Shown: positions 1 to 6,577 of the stretch, in pieces
Layout of the letters: every line of letters begins with the position of its first letter
How positions within the stretch are numbered: position 1 is the first letter of the stretch
Origin: Cyanobacteria bacterium UBA9971
GTDB taxonomy: Bacteria; Cyanobacteriota; Vampirovibrionia; Gastranaerophilales; UBA9971
NCBI GenBank assembly: GCA_003499955.1
Contig: DNRP01000180.1
Span: forward strand, 686-15,041
DNA: 14,356 nucleotides
Direction: 5' to 3'
The notes under the pieces: model-generated
Databases searched by the model: none
Told to the model about the DNA's origin: nothing
The model's input: the letters and a program-made list of their open reading frames with translations, nothing else
Made by a program: the position numbers and the translations under genes

Positions 1-342
1 CTTTTTAAAGAATCTGATGAGTTTTTGGGGAATATTATTGCGGATGTTGGCAATAACAACGATGCTTTCAGTGCAATTCCACTATCTTTCTTCAAAACAA
101 ACAACAAAAACATCTATACTTACGCGGTAAAACTGTCTGATAAAGGCGATGGCGTTGTCCTAAGGCTTATGAATTTGTCAGATAAAGAGCAAAAAGTTTC
201 TTTAGAAACGGATTTAAGCTTTTCATCCTATGTAGAAGTTAACGGGATGGAAGAAAATCTTTTTGAACAGGCGAATTTTGAAAAAGAACTTGTGTTTAAG
301 TCTTATGAGCTAAAGAGTCTTATCTTAAAAACAATAAAGTAG
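1..342 (+). CDS. C-terminal end of a probable alpha-mannosidase (GH38-type), cut by window edge
   Basis: The reading frame is open from base 1, so the true start lies outside the window and the TTG at 25 is only an internal codon. About 113 residues are visible. They are rich in beta-strand-like segments and end in a short stretch of alternating hydrophobic residues before TAG. The pattern AVKLSDKGDGVVLRLMNLSD resembles the C-terminal beta-sandwich of GH38 alpha-mannosidases, where a line such as 'DGLILRLYNPS' is typical; the catalytic domain is not in view. If the call is right, the enzyme hydrolyses alpha-mannosides. The gene points right, toward the end of the leftward che operon, and is closed by a hairpin that overlaps its stop codon. 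Another carbohydrate-active enzyme with a similar beta-sandwich is possible. Confidence 0.5.
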   Translation, partial: LFKESDEFLGNIIADVGNNNDAFSAIPLSFFKTNNKNIYTYAVKLSDKGDGVVLRLMNLSDKEQKVSLETDLSFSSYVEVNGMEENLFEQANFEKELVFKSYELKSLILKTIK

Positions 343-367
343 CCTGAGTTTCCCCCTGCTACTTTTT
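336..367 (+). terminator. Rho-independent terminator, probably bidirectional
   Basis: The arms AAAGTAGC (336-343) and GCTACTTT (358-365) pair perfectly around a 14-nt loop and are followed by T residues. The stop codon of the glycosidase fragment lies in the left arm. Read leftward, the same hairpin is followed by ATTGTTTTT, so it could also end transcripts arriving from cheY. Confidence 0.75.
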
Positions 368-395
368 GTAATACATAAATAATTTTTAAGGTATT

Positions 396-436
396 AGATT
401 GCCACGTCGGAGTTTTCCTCCTCCTCGCAATGACAA
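396..436. repeat. Short palindromic intergenic repeat, single copy
   Basis: Read leftward it begins TTGTCATTGCGAGGAGG and ends GTGGCAATCT. It has the same ends as the pair at 12273-12358. The ATTGC/GCAAT ends and an inner GGAG/CTCC can pair. It sits between the convergent glycosidase and cheY genes, directly after the cheY stop codon. Confidence 0.7.
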
Positions 437-444
437 ATTAGGAT

Positions 445-804
445 TTATCCGATAAGTTTTTTAACAGCTTCTAACACTCTTTGAGGCTGGAATGGTTTTA
501 CTATAAAATCTTTTGCGCCTGATTGAATGGATTCAATAACCATTGCCTGTTGTCCCATCGCGGAACACATAACAACTTTTGCCGCAGGATCGGAAGCCAT
601 TATTTGTTTTAAAGCTGTAATCCCATCGCATATTGGCATAGTTATATCCATGGTTACAAGATCAGGCTTAAATTGATTATATTTTTCAATTGCCTCATTT
701 CCGTTAACAGCTTCTCCGACTATTTCATAGCCGCCTTTGGTGAGAATGTCTTTAAGCATCATTCTCATAAATGCAGCGTCATCTGTAATTAGTACCTTAG
801 GCAT
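445..804 (-). CDS. cheY: Chemotaxis response regulator CheY
   Basis: This is a single receiver domain of 119 residues, the normal CheY length, with no output domain. The acidic pocket is D8/D9, the phosphoacceptor is D53 (in TMDITMP), the switch residue is S81 and the conserved lysine is K103 (in KPF). The stretches DDAAFMRMMLKDI and CSAMGQQAMVIE closely resemble the CheY of Thermotoga and Firmicutes rather than the E. coli type. CheA-phosphorylated CheY binds the flagellar switch and changes motor rotation. It is the last gene of the operon, 24 nt after cheD, with a strong Shine-Dalgarno (AGGAGGA at 820-814) ten bases before ATG. In the enteric type the switch position is Thr; here it is Ser, which is common in this subgroup. 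Confidence 0.93.
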   Translation of the reverse strand: MPKVLITDDAAFMRMMLKDILTKGGYEIVGEAVNGNEAIEKYNQFKPDLVTMDITMPICDGITALKQIMASDPAAKVVMCSAMGQQAMVIESIQSGAKDFIVKPFQPQRVLEAVKKLIG

Positions 805-828
805 ATATTATTATCCTCCTATAATTTA

Positions 829-1320
829 TTATAATTCAATTTCATTTTGACCAATTAATTTTACTGAAAAAACACCTGTCTGTACATCAAGTTTAAACGT
901 CCTGCCTTTATTTCCGCCCGTATCAGACTTTATTAAGGTTAGTCCTTCTTTTGTAAGTGCTGTTTTAACTGCAAGCGTATTTCTTAAACCTATGTTTAAT
1001 ACATTAGCACCTTTTTCGAAATTAAACATTTGCGCCCCGCCCGCCATTTTTATTATAAGTTTGTTTTTGTTCGCTCCTTCTGAAAACAATTTTTTTAACA
1101 TTTCAGGAACCGCCGTATCGGCATATTTTCCGCAACTTTCAGTTGGCTTTAAGATTTTTGCGCTATCAGGCAGAACAATATGCGCCATTGCTCCAATTTT
1201 TGACACGGGGTCATAAATTGCCAAACCTATGCACGAACCAAGACTCGGAGCTACCAGTACAGTTCCGGGTTTTGATGCTATTTCTATTTGGCTCATTCCT
1301 ATGTTTATCACGTTACTCAT
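829..1320 (-). CDS. cheD: Chemoreceptor glutamine deamidase CheD
   Basis: The protein has 163 residues, the usual CheD length. CheD hydrolyses specific glutamines of chemoreceptors to glutamate, and in CheC-containing species it is also a partner of the phosphatase CheC. The nucleophile region is SLGSCIGLAIYDP with C30, and the second catalytic residue is H47 in GAMAHIVLPDS. The third member of the proposed triad, a Thr six residues before the Cys (VTLGLGSC in Thermotoga), is replaced: the sequence reads VAPSLGSC, so Ala24 sits there. The gene starts 15 nt after the HDOD stop codon. Its Shine-Dalgarno is weak (AAGAA), so translation is probably coupled to the upstream gene. No cheC is seen in the window. 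Confidence 0.92.
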   Translation of the reverse strand: MSNVINIGMSQIEIASKPGTVLVAPSLGSCIGLAIYDPVSKIGAMAHIVLPDSAKILKPTESCGKYADTAVPEMLKKLFSEGANKNKLIIKMAGGAQMFNFEKGANVLNIGLRNTLAVKTALTKEGLTLIKSDTGGNKGRTFKLDVQTGVFSVKLIGQNEIEL

Positions 1321-1335
1321 TATTTATTTCTTAAT

Positions 1336-2205
1336 CTAACTTATACTTGCCATTAGTAAATCAATTTCCGAATTTAAGTCTACCATATCAGAAATTAATG
1401 TTTCGATCCCTACCGAATTTATATCTATTCCAAGGTTCTCCAGAGAATCCATGCTCAAGCTATGCATCATTCCATCATTTCCTATCCCTATTCCGAGCAT
1501 CATTGCTATAGAATCAGCCACATGGATAATATTTATAAGTTTTTTATCCACACAATCGTTATTAGCTTTTTTCGGATTATGATGAAACTCGATTGTTTCT
1601 ACAAGAACTTTTGGAAAATTCCATTTTGTCGCAATTTTAGCGCCGACTTGGGAATGATTATAGCCTAAAACTTTTTCTTCCGCTTCTGAAAAACCTATAT
1701 TTTCAGTGTTTACAAGGTTAATAATATTATCATATTCTTCTTTTACGTATTCATGGATAATTAATTTGCCTATATCTCTCAATAATCCTGCTGTAAAAGC
1801 CAGCTCCGGATCTTTATATCCTGAAATTTCAGCAAGATATTTGGAATATACCGCGCATGACAAAGAATTCCTCCATAATTCACCTTTGGAAAGATCATAG
1901 CCTTCGACAGGTCTGTTAAAAGACCCTTTTGACACCACTACAAAAACAAGACTTTTCAAAGTTTTAAATCCAAGTCGTGTTATTGCGTCATTTACGGTTA
2001 CAATTTTTCTGGAAAATCCAAACTGCGCTGAATTACAAAGTTTTAAAAGCTGCACGGTAAAAGATTGATCAGTTCCTATAATTTTAGAAAGCTCCTGAAT
2101 GTTTACATTAAAGTCATCAAGCATTTTGGCAACTTTTATTGCAATGTGAAAATTGCCGGGAATTGCATCAACGCGGTTTAACAGTTTATCTAAATCTAAT
2201 TTCAT
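1336..2205 (-). CDS. HDOD-domain signalling protein in che operon
   Basis: The protein has 289 residues, and nearly all of it is one HDOD domain (about 8-210) followed by a C-terminal tail. Typical HDOD landmarks are visible: an N-terminal 'LLKLCNSAQFG' segment (53-63), 'ITRLGF' (75-80) and 'GLLRDIGKL' (140-148). Two positions that carry histidines in catalytic HD proteins are changed. LW..HS becomes LWRNS (N113), and HD becomes RD (R143-D144). H184 and H208-H209 remain. It is therefore unlikely to be a phosphohydrolase and more likely a protein-interaction or regulatory module, as HDOD domains generally are thought to be. It lies between cheW (24-nt gap) and cheD (15-nt gap), with an AAAGGA Shine-Dalgarno, so it is part of the operon. 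Its partner is unknown. Confidence 0.88.
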   Translation of the reverse strand: MKLDLDKLLNRVDAIPGNFHIAIKVAKMLDDFNVNIQELSKIIGTDQSFTVQLLKLCNSAQFGFSRKIVTVNDAITRLGFKTLKSLVFVVVSKGSFNRPVEGYDLSKGELWRNSLSCAVYSKYLAEISGYKDPELAFTAGLLRDIGKLIIHEYVKEEYDNIINLVNTENIGFSEAEEKVLGYNHSQVGAKIATKWNFPKVLVETIEFHHNPKKANNDCVDKKLINIIHVADSIAMMLGIGIGNDGMMHSLSMDSLENLGIDINSVGIETLISDMVDLNSEIDLLMASIS

Positions 2206-2229
2206 TAATTAATCCTTTTGTGGTCTATG

Positions 2230-2754
2230 TTAAACAGCAATACGAGCTTTTTTAATTACTTCCGTTACTTTAGAAAAAGCCTCAATTTTTTTGGCTTCTT
2301 CATTAATTGCCATAAATTTTTCCGAATTTATAAGAATTAATAATCTGTTATTATATTTTCCTATTCCGCAGAATATTTCGGTATTTTCTTCGAGGTCAAT
2401 CGGAGGCGGTTCGATTTCGTTTATATTCAGGTTGATTACTTCATTTACGCTGTCAACAATCAGTCCTGTCGTTTCGTTTTCCACTTCCAGAACCATAATT
2501 CTTTTATCAATTGTGGAATTGCCCGATTTCTCTTTTAACAGGAATTTCTTTTTCCCGTCTATTACGGGTACAATGTTTCCTCTTAAATTAATAACCCCTT
2601 CGACATATTTAGGAGATTTTGGAATTCTGGTGGCTTTTTGGGGCATAATTATTTCTTGGACAACGTTGATAGGGACTGCGTATTCTTCGCTTCCAAGTTT
2701 AAATATGATTACTTGTATTTCTTTTTGACCTGATTTAATTAAATCTTCAAGCAT
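2230..2754 (-). CDS. cheW: Chemotaxis coupling protein CheW
   Basis: This is a CheW-like SH3-fold domain covering about residues 12-150 of 174. The conserved segment GVINLRGNIVPVID contains R58, which corresponds to the arginine needed for receptor and CheA contact in the family. CheW bridges chemoreceptors and the P5 domain of CheA at the inner face of the membrane. A C-terminal tail of about 25 residues beyond the usual domain is rich in charged residues. The AGGAG Shine-Dalgarno overlaps the TAG stop codon of cheA (GTTTAGGAG), so translation of cheA and cheW is probably coupled. It could in principle be a CheV core lacking a receiver, but no receiver domain is present. Confidence 0.92.
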   Translation of the reverse strand: MLEDLIKSGQKEIQVIIFKLGSEEYAVPINVVQEIIMPQKATRIPKSPKYVEGVINLRGNIVPVIDGKKKFLLKEKSGNSTIDKRIMVLEVENETTGLIVDSVNEVINLNINEIEPPPIDLEENTEIFCGIGKYNNRLLILINSEKFMAINEEAKKIEAFSKVTEVIKKARIAV

Positions 2755-2763
2755 TAAAGACTC

Positions 2764-4782
2764 CTAAACTAAATTATTAATGTTTAATATCAAGGCTACT
2801 TCGCCATTACCAAGAGTTGTCGCTCCCGAAATATAATGTTCGGAACACAATTTTTTATTTATCGGCTTGATAACTACTTCCTGTTGACCGATAAGTTCTG
2901 TTACCGAGATTCCAAGATATTTTTCATGGCTTTTTACTATAACTACAGTAATCGGTTTTTCAGGATCATCTACATAATCAGGTGTTTCAAGAAATTCCGG
3001 CATGCGTATAAGCGGAATGGTTTTTTCCCTGACGGTTATAACTTCTTTGTTTTGAATTTGTTTAACTTGATTTGCTGTTATATCAATTACTTCATTAATG
3101 CAATTGAGCGGCATTGCGTAAATTTCTTCGCCTATTTTTATAATTAAAGCCTGAATAATTGCCATTGTAGACGGCAGTGTTATTGTAACAGTTGTACCTT
3201 TGTTTATTTTTGAGCTGATGTCAACTGTACCGCCAAGTGAAGCCACTTTTGATTTGACCACATCCATTCCGACTCCGCGTCCTGATAAATCAGTTGCTAC
3301 TTCTACTGTAGAAAAACCAGGTTTTAGCACTAAATTAAAAATAGCACTTTCGTCTAAAGAGCGCGCGGCTTCTTCTGTGATAAAGCCTTTTGCAATGGCT
3401 TTGCTTTTAATTCTTTCGGGGTCAATTCCTTTTCCGTCGTCGATAACTTTTATGAGGATATTATCGCCTTCGTTCAAGGCGTGTAGTTCTATTGTGCCTT
3501 TGGCTGATTTGCCGTTTCTGATGCGTTCTTCAGGTGTTTCAAGACCATGATCCAACGAATTTCTGATTAAATGAACGAGCGGATCGCCTATTTCATCAAC
3601 AACAGCACGGTCAATTTCTATTTCTTTGCCTTTAATTACGAGATTCACTTCTTTTTTCAGGTTTTTGGAAATATCTCTCACAAGGCGCGGGAATCTGTTA
3701 AATACTTGATCTACCTGAACCATTCTGAGTTTCATTACGATTTCCTGAATTTCTCCGGTAATATTTTCCATGAAACCTACAGAATTCAGCAGGTCATTAT
3801 TTTCAAGTCCTTTTGAAAGCTCGAAAATTCTTGTTTTGTTGATTACAAGCTCTCCGACAAGGTTCATAAGCTTGTCCAGTCTGCCTGCGTTCACTCTTAT
3901 AGTTTGATTAACAACTTTGGAAATTGCTTTTTGCGACTGATTATCTTCCTGTTTGTTTTCTTCCGGTTGTTGAATTTCTTCAGTCTGCTCGATATTATTT
4001 TCTTTTAATTTTTGATTTATTTGAGTTTCAGCAGTTATATCAGAAGTTTCAACTTCTGCAATTTCTGATATATCTTTAATTTTGTCTATAATATTTTCGT
4101 CAGGCTCGTGTGTAATCAATAAAACTTTAATTACATAGTCAAAGTCCTTTGTTTTTAGGAAAACACCTGATTCTATTTCTTCGACAGAAGGTTGGTATTT
4201 TATAATTTCTCCCATGTTTTCGAGCACTGAATTAGCCATATAGCTTCTGACACCGGGGAGCACACACTCATTTGAAATACATACGGTTACTTCTTTTACA
4301 TTCAAACCTTGCGCAATTGCTTCATTAATTACGATTTGTTCATATTGATTAAATTCCAATTTTTGACAAACAGATGTATCACGCTCGGAAGTTTCTTTGT
4401 TGTCAATTGCTGCCTGTAAGTCTTTTACAAGCTGATTTACAGAAGTGTCTTCGTGTTCGGAACCTTTATCTACAATACTGTCAACAAGACCTTCCAGCTT
4501 GTCAAGACAACTGAAAAGAAGATCAACAACTTTGCCTGTCGCCTGTTTTTTACCGCTTCTTAACGGGTCAAGAAGGTTTTCCATGTTATGGGTTAAATCT
4601 GATGTATAGTTAAAGCCCATTGTTTTAGCCATACCCTTAAAAGTATGCGCGACTCTGAATATTTCGTTTAAAACTTCTGTATTATCAGGGTCTTTTTCTA
4701 ACTTTAATAAATTTCCATTTAAAACCTGCAAGTTTTCTTTGGATTCATCAATAAATAGCCCTAAATATTCTTCTAAGCTCAA
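2764..4782 (-). CDS. cheA: Chemotaxis histidine kinase CheA
   Basis: The protein has 672 residues, the usual length, with all five CheA regions. P1 HPt is at about 1-125, with phosphorylatable H46 in VAHTFKGMA. P2, the CheY-binding region, is at about 145-250, followed by a Gln/Glu-rich linker (262-288). P3, the dimerisation region, is at 290-360. P4, the ATP-binding region, has the N box around N408 (IRNSLDHGLE), G1 DDGKGID (448-454) and G2 GRGVGMD (501-507). P5, the CheW-like region, is at 541-672. The kinase autophosphorylates on His and passes phosphate to CheY. The start codon is TTG with GAGGT five bases upstream; an in-frame TAG shortly before it rules out a longer protein. It is the first gene of the operon and has a good promoter upstream. 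Confidence 0.95.
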   Translation of the reverse strand: MSLEEYLGLFIDESKENLQVLNGNLLKLEKDPDNTEVLNEIFRVAHTFKGMAKTMGFNYTSDLTHNMENLLDPLRSGKKQATGKVVDLLFSCLDKLEGLVDSIVDKGSEHEDTSVNQLVKDLQAAIDNKETSERDTSVCQKLEFNQYEQIVINEAIAQGLNVKEVTVCISNECVLPGVRSYMANSVLENMGEIIKYQPSVEEIESGVFLKTKDFDYVIKVLLITHEPDENIIDKIKDISEIAEVETSDITAETQINQKLKENNIEQTEEIQQPEENKQEDNQSQKAISKVVNQTIRVNAGRLDKLMNLVGELVINKTRIFELSKGLENNDLLNSVGFMENITGEIQEIVMKLRMVQVDQVFNRFPRLVRDISKNLKKEVNLVIKGKEIEIDRAVVDEIGDPLVHLIRNSLDHGLETPEERIRNGKSAKGTIELHALNEGDNILIKVIDDGKGIDPERIKSKAIAKGFITEEAARSLDESAIFNLVLKPGFSTVEVATDLSGRGVGMDVVKSKVASLGGTVDISSKINKGTTVTITLPSTMAIIQALIIKIGEEIYAMPLNCINEVIDITANQVKQIQNKEVITVREKTIPLIRMPEFLETPDYVDDPEKPITVVIVKSHEKYLGISVTELIGQQEVVIKPINKKLCSEHYISGATTLGNGEVALILNINNLV

Positions 4783-4855
4783 TTTATACCTCTATACTTA
4801 CTAATTCTACCAGCTACAAAAAACAGATTAAATACTTATTATCTATATAAGCATA

Positions 4856-4872
4856 CTAGTTTATTATACTAG
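4856..4872. promoter_or_regulatory. Possible operator, inverted repeat over the cheA -10
   Basis: CTAGT (4856-4860) and ACTAG (4868-4872) form a perfect 5-bp inverted repeat with a 7-nt centre that contains most of the cheA -10 hexamer. The same bases can be read as a TACTAG direct repeat. A repressor site is possible, but short AT-rich palindromes are common by chance. Confidence 0.25.
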
Positions 4873-4890
4873 GTTTTTCTGTATCGGCAA
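4863..4890 (-). promoter_or_regulatory. Promoter of the cheA operon
   Basis: Leftward sigma-70-type elements: -35 TTGCCG (4890-4885, 4 of 6) and a perfect -10 TATAAT (4868-4863), with a 16-bp spacer. The predicted start point is near 4856, giving a leader of about 75 nt before the TTG start. A housekeeping-type promoter, rather than a sigma-28 flagellar one, is what the sequence shows. Confidence 0.6.
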
Positions 4891-4921
4891 ATAAAACTAA
4901 TAATATTTTAATGTTTTATTT
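4889..4921 (-). terminator. Weak AT-only hairpin at the end of yqeK
   Basis: AAATAAAAC and GTTTTATTT pair over 9 bp with a 15-nt loop, and the yqeK stop codon lies within the stem. The arms are nearly all A-T, so termination would be inefficient. The hairpin touches the -35 of the cheA promoter. Confidence 0.3.
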
Positions 4922-5506
4922 TGAAAATTTTGCTGTTAAATAATTCCAAACGTCTATAGTCTGGGAATTTATCACAAGTTTTCTGTCAAGCAGGCTTCTT
5001 ATTGTTAAATCTATAGTCAAAAGAATCGTTTTGTCGATATCGTTTGTTTCTTCAAGAACTTTATTGATTTTATCCAGATATTCAGGGGGTCTTGTTTTCG
5101 TTTCCAGTTTGTCGGAAAGATAAACGATTTTTTCGAGCAGACTCATTTCTTTTCTGCCTGTAGTGTGATATATTATGGCGTTTAAAATATCTTCATCATC
5201 AATTCCGAGTTCTTTTTGCGCCAAATAAGCTCCTGCAAAGGCATGGAGGATTTTGTGGTTATCAATAATATCTTGAGGTATAGGAAATTTATTATCTTCC
5301 ACCATTTTTACAAGTTCTATATAAGGAAAGCATTTTGCGTTGTCATGAATAAGTGCCGCGAGCGCTGCTTTTTCCATATCCGCCCCGAACCTGACTGCGA
5401 GTTCCCTTGCCTTTTCTTCCGCCCCTAGAGAATGAAGATATCTCTCTTCATCGCATTGAAGTCTGTCTTTTATCCACTCTTTTATGTTTATTGAGTTTGT
5501 TGTCAT
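4916..5506 (-). CDS. yqeK: YqeK-type HD hydrolase, bis(5'-nucleosyl)-tetraphosphatase (symmetrical)
   Basis: The protein has 196 residues, typical for YqeK, and the HD domain spans nearly all of it. The metal-binding residues are in order: H25 (RYLHSLG), H54-D55 (ALIHDNAK), H88 (ILHAFAGA), H114 (IIYHTTG) and D132 (YLSDKLE). Known YqeK enzymes split diadenosine tetraphosphate into two ADP, a cytoplasmic alarmone clean-up reaction. The usual neighbours are nadD upstream and rsfS downstream. Here nadD is upstream but separated by a small membrane protein gene, and rsfS is absent downstream. The start codon lies one base after the stop of the preceding gene, with AAAGG upstream, so translation is probably coupled. 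Confidence 0.9.
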   Translation of the reverse strand: MTTNSINIKEWIKDRLQCDEERYLHSLGAEEKARELAVRFGADMEKAALAALIHDNAKCFPYIELVKMVEDNKFPIPQDIIDNHKILHAFAGAYLAQKELGIDDEDILNAIIYHTTGRKEMSLLEKIVYLSDKLETKTRPPEYLDKINKVLEETNDIDKTILLTIDLTIRSLLDRKLVINSQTIDVWNYLTAKFSK

Positions 5507-5507
5507 T

Positions 5508-5819
5508 TTAGTTGCCTTTTGCTGTTGGTCTATAAAATAAAGCTAATAATGAAAAAATTGTAGTAATTAAAAGATAAGGATTTGGTGATATTTTATAACA
5601 CAGAAATTCCCACAAATCCCCTAAATAACGACCATTTAAAAATATATCATCTAAAGCAATTGCAACATAAAAAATATTAATAGAGAGAAAAACGACATTT
5701 ACAGCTAATTTTAAATGTTTGCTTTTACTAAGTTGAAGTATTGCTATATATACTAAGATATTGATAATTATAATAAAAAGATGAAATAGGACTATCTCAA
5801 AGTGAATCATTTTTACCAT
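5508..5819 (-). CDS. Small hydrophobic membrane protein of unknown function
   Basis: The protein has 103 residues and three likely transmembrane segments, at about 7-30, 36-56 and 80-97. A short polar loop with several Asp and Gly residues lies between segments two and three. I do not recognise a family. It lies between nadD (7-nt gap) and yqeK (1-nt gap), so it is probably cotranscribed and real. AAAGGAAG overlaps the end of nadD. It is close to the first ATG, and the second ATG (5810-5808, residue 4) is also possible with a longer spacing. Base composition is more AT-rich than that of its neighbours. A role linked to NAD or nucleotide metabolism would be pure guesswork. Confidence 0.7.
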   Translation of the reverse strand: MVKMIHFEIVLFHLFIIIINILVYIAILQLSKSKHLKLAVNVVFLSINIFYVAIALDDIFLNGRYLGDLWEFLCYKISPNPYLLITTIFSLLALFYRPTAKGN

Positions 5820-5826
5820 ACTTCCT

Positions 5827-6423
5827 TTAATTCAAATAAAGCTTATTTTCTATAATATAGTTTTCTACTTCATTTGTCACAAGGTATTTTATGGATTTTT
5901 TCTCTTTAATTCGCTGTCTTATGTAAGAAGAAGAAATATCAATCCTCGGAGCTTCCACGAATCTATAGCTGAAATCTTTCAGGCTTAAATTGCTTACGAT
6001 TTCCTCTACTTCTTTGCTCTTTGGTCTGGCTAGCACGATGAAATTAATTAATTGCGCGAGTTCTTCGTGTTTATACCAGCTTTCTATATGATTAAAAGCA
6101 TCTGCGCCGATTATGAAGTTAATTTTCTCTTCGAGTTGAGGATTTTGTCTGTAAAGTTCCTGAATTGTGTTGTAAGAATAAGAAGTCCCCTGAAGTTTCA
6201 GCTCTATATCAGAAACTTCAAAATGCGGATTGTTTTTTATGGCTAATTTGACCATATTCAGACGATGCTCTGGTGTGGCGATATCATTTTCTCTATGTGG
6301 CGGACTAAAAGACGGGATGAACAGGATTTTTTCAGCGTTTAATTCCGCGCGTACGGATTCCGCAATTATCAGGTGCGCAATATGTATCGGGTTAAAAGTT
6401 CCTGCAAATACTGTTAAGTTCAA
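5827..6423 (-). CDS. nadD: Nicotinate-nucleotide adenylyltransferase
   Basis: The protein has 198 residues, the normal NadD length. The nucleotidyltransferase motif is GTFNPIHIAHL (8-18, with H14 and H17). The other landmarks are IPSFSPPHR (36-44), GAD (106-108) and ISSSYIR (163-169), which corresponds to the family's ISSTxIR motif. NadD joins AMP from ATP to nicotinate mononucleotide, giving deamido-NAD, in the cytoplasmic NAD pathway. The start codon is TTG; AAAGGA sits eight bases upstream and no in-frame ATG precedes it. It heads a small cluster with the membrane protein gene and yqeK. Directly upstream is a palindromic repeat pair, and a possible TATAAT (6495-6490) lies within the repeat's central spacer. 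Confidence 0.93.
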   Translation of the reverse strand: MNLTVFAGTFNPIHIAHLIIAESVRAELNAEKILFIPSFSPPHRENDIATPEHRLNMVKLAIKNNPHFEVSDIELKLQGTSYSYNTIQELYRQNPQLEEKINFIIGADAFNHIESWYKHEELAQLINFIVLARPKSKEVEEIVSNLSLKDFSYRFVEAPRIDISSSYIRQRIKEKKSIKYLVTNEVENYIIENKLYLN

Positions 6424-6447
6424 GATGTTTGTCCTTTTTTGCCTTTA

Positions 6448-6549
6448 TTGTCATCCTAAGGCAACGCCGAAGGATCTGTCACTTTTGGAATTATAAGCTA
6501 TATTTGCAAACTGGACAGATTCTTCGGACTAAAGCCCTCAGAATGACAA
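6448..6549. repeat. Palindromic repeat pair upstream of nadD
   Basis: The ends TTGTCAT (6448-6454) and ATGACAA (6543-6549) are inverted repeats. The inner parts read CCTAAGG...CCGAAGGATCTGTC and GACAGATTCTTCGGACTAAAGCCCTC, so the two halves are related inverted copies (GATCTGTC against GACAGATTC). The right half shares CTAAAGCCCTC and the AATGACA end with the copy at 12326-12358, which shows one family. The element fills most of the gap between the kinase stop and the nadD start. Confidence 0.75.
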
Positions 6550-6577
6550 TTTAATTTTAGATTAAATAAAAGCCAAT

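Noticed and set aside
2291..2728. Rightward 145-residue frame opposite cheW
   Set aside because: It is an antisense shadow of cheW, with no Shine-Dalgarno and a composition expected from reversing a real gene.
3200..3550. Rightward 116-residue frame opposite cheA
   Set aside because: It lies entirely inside the conserved kinase domain of cheA on the other strand.
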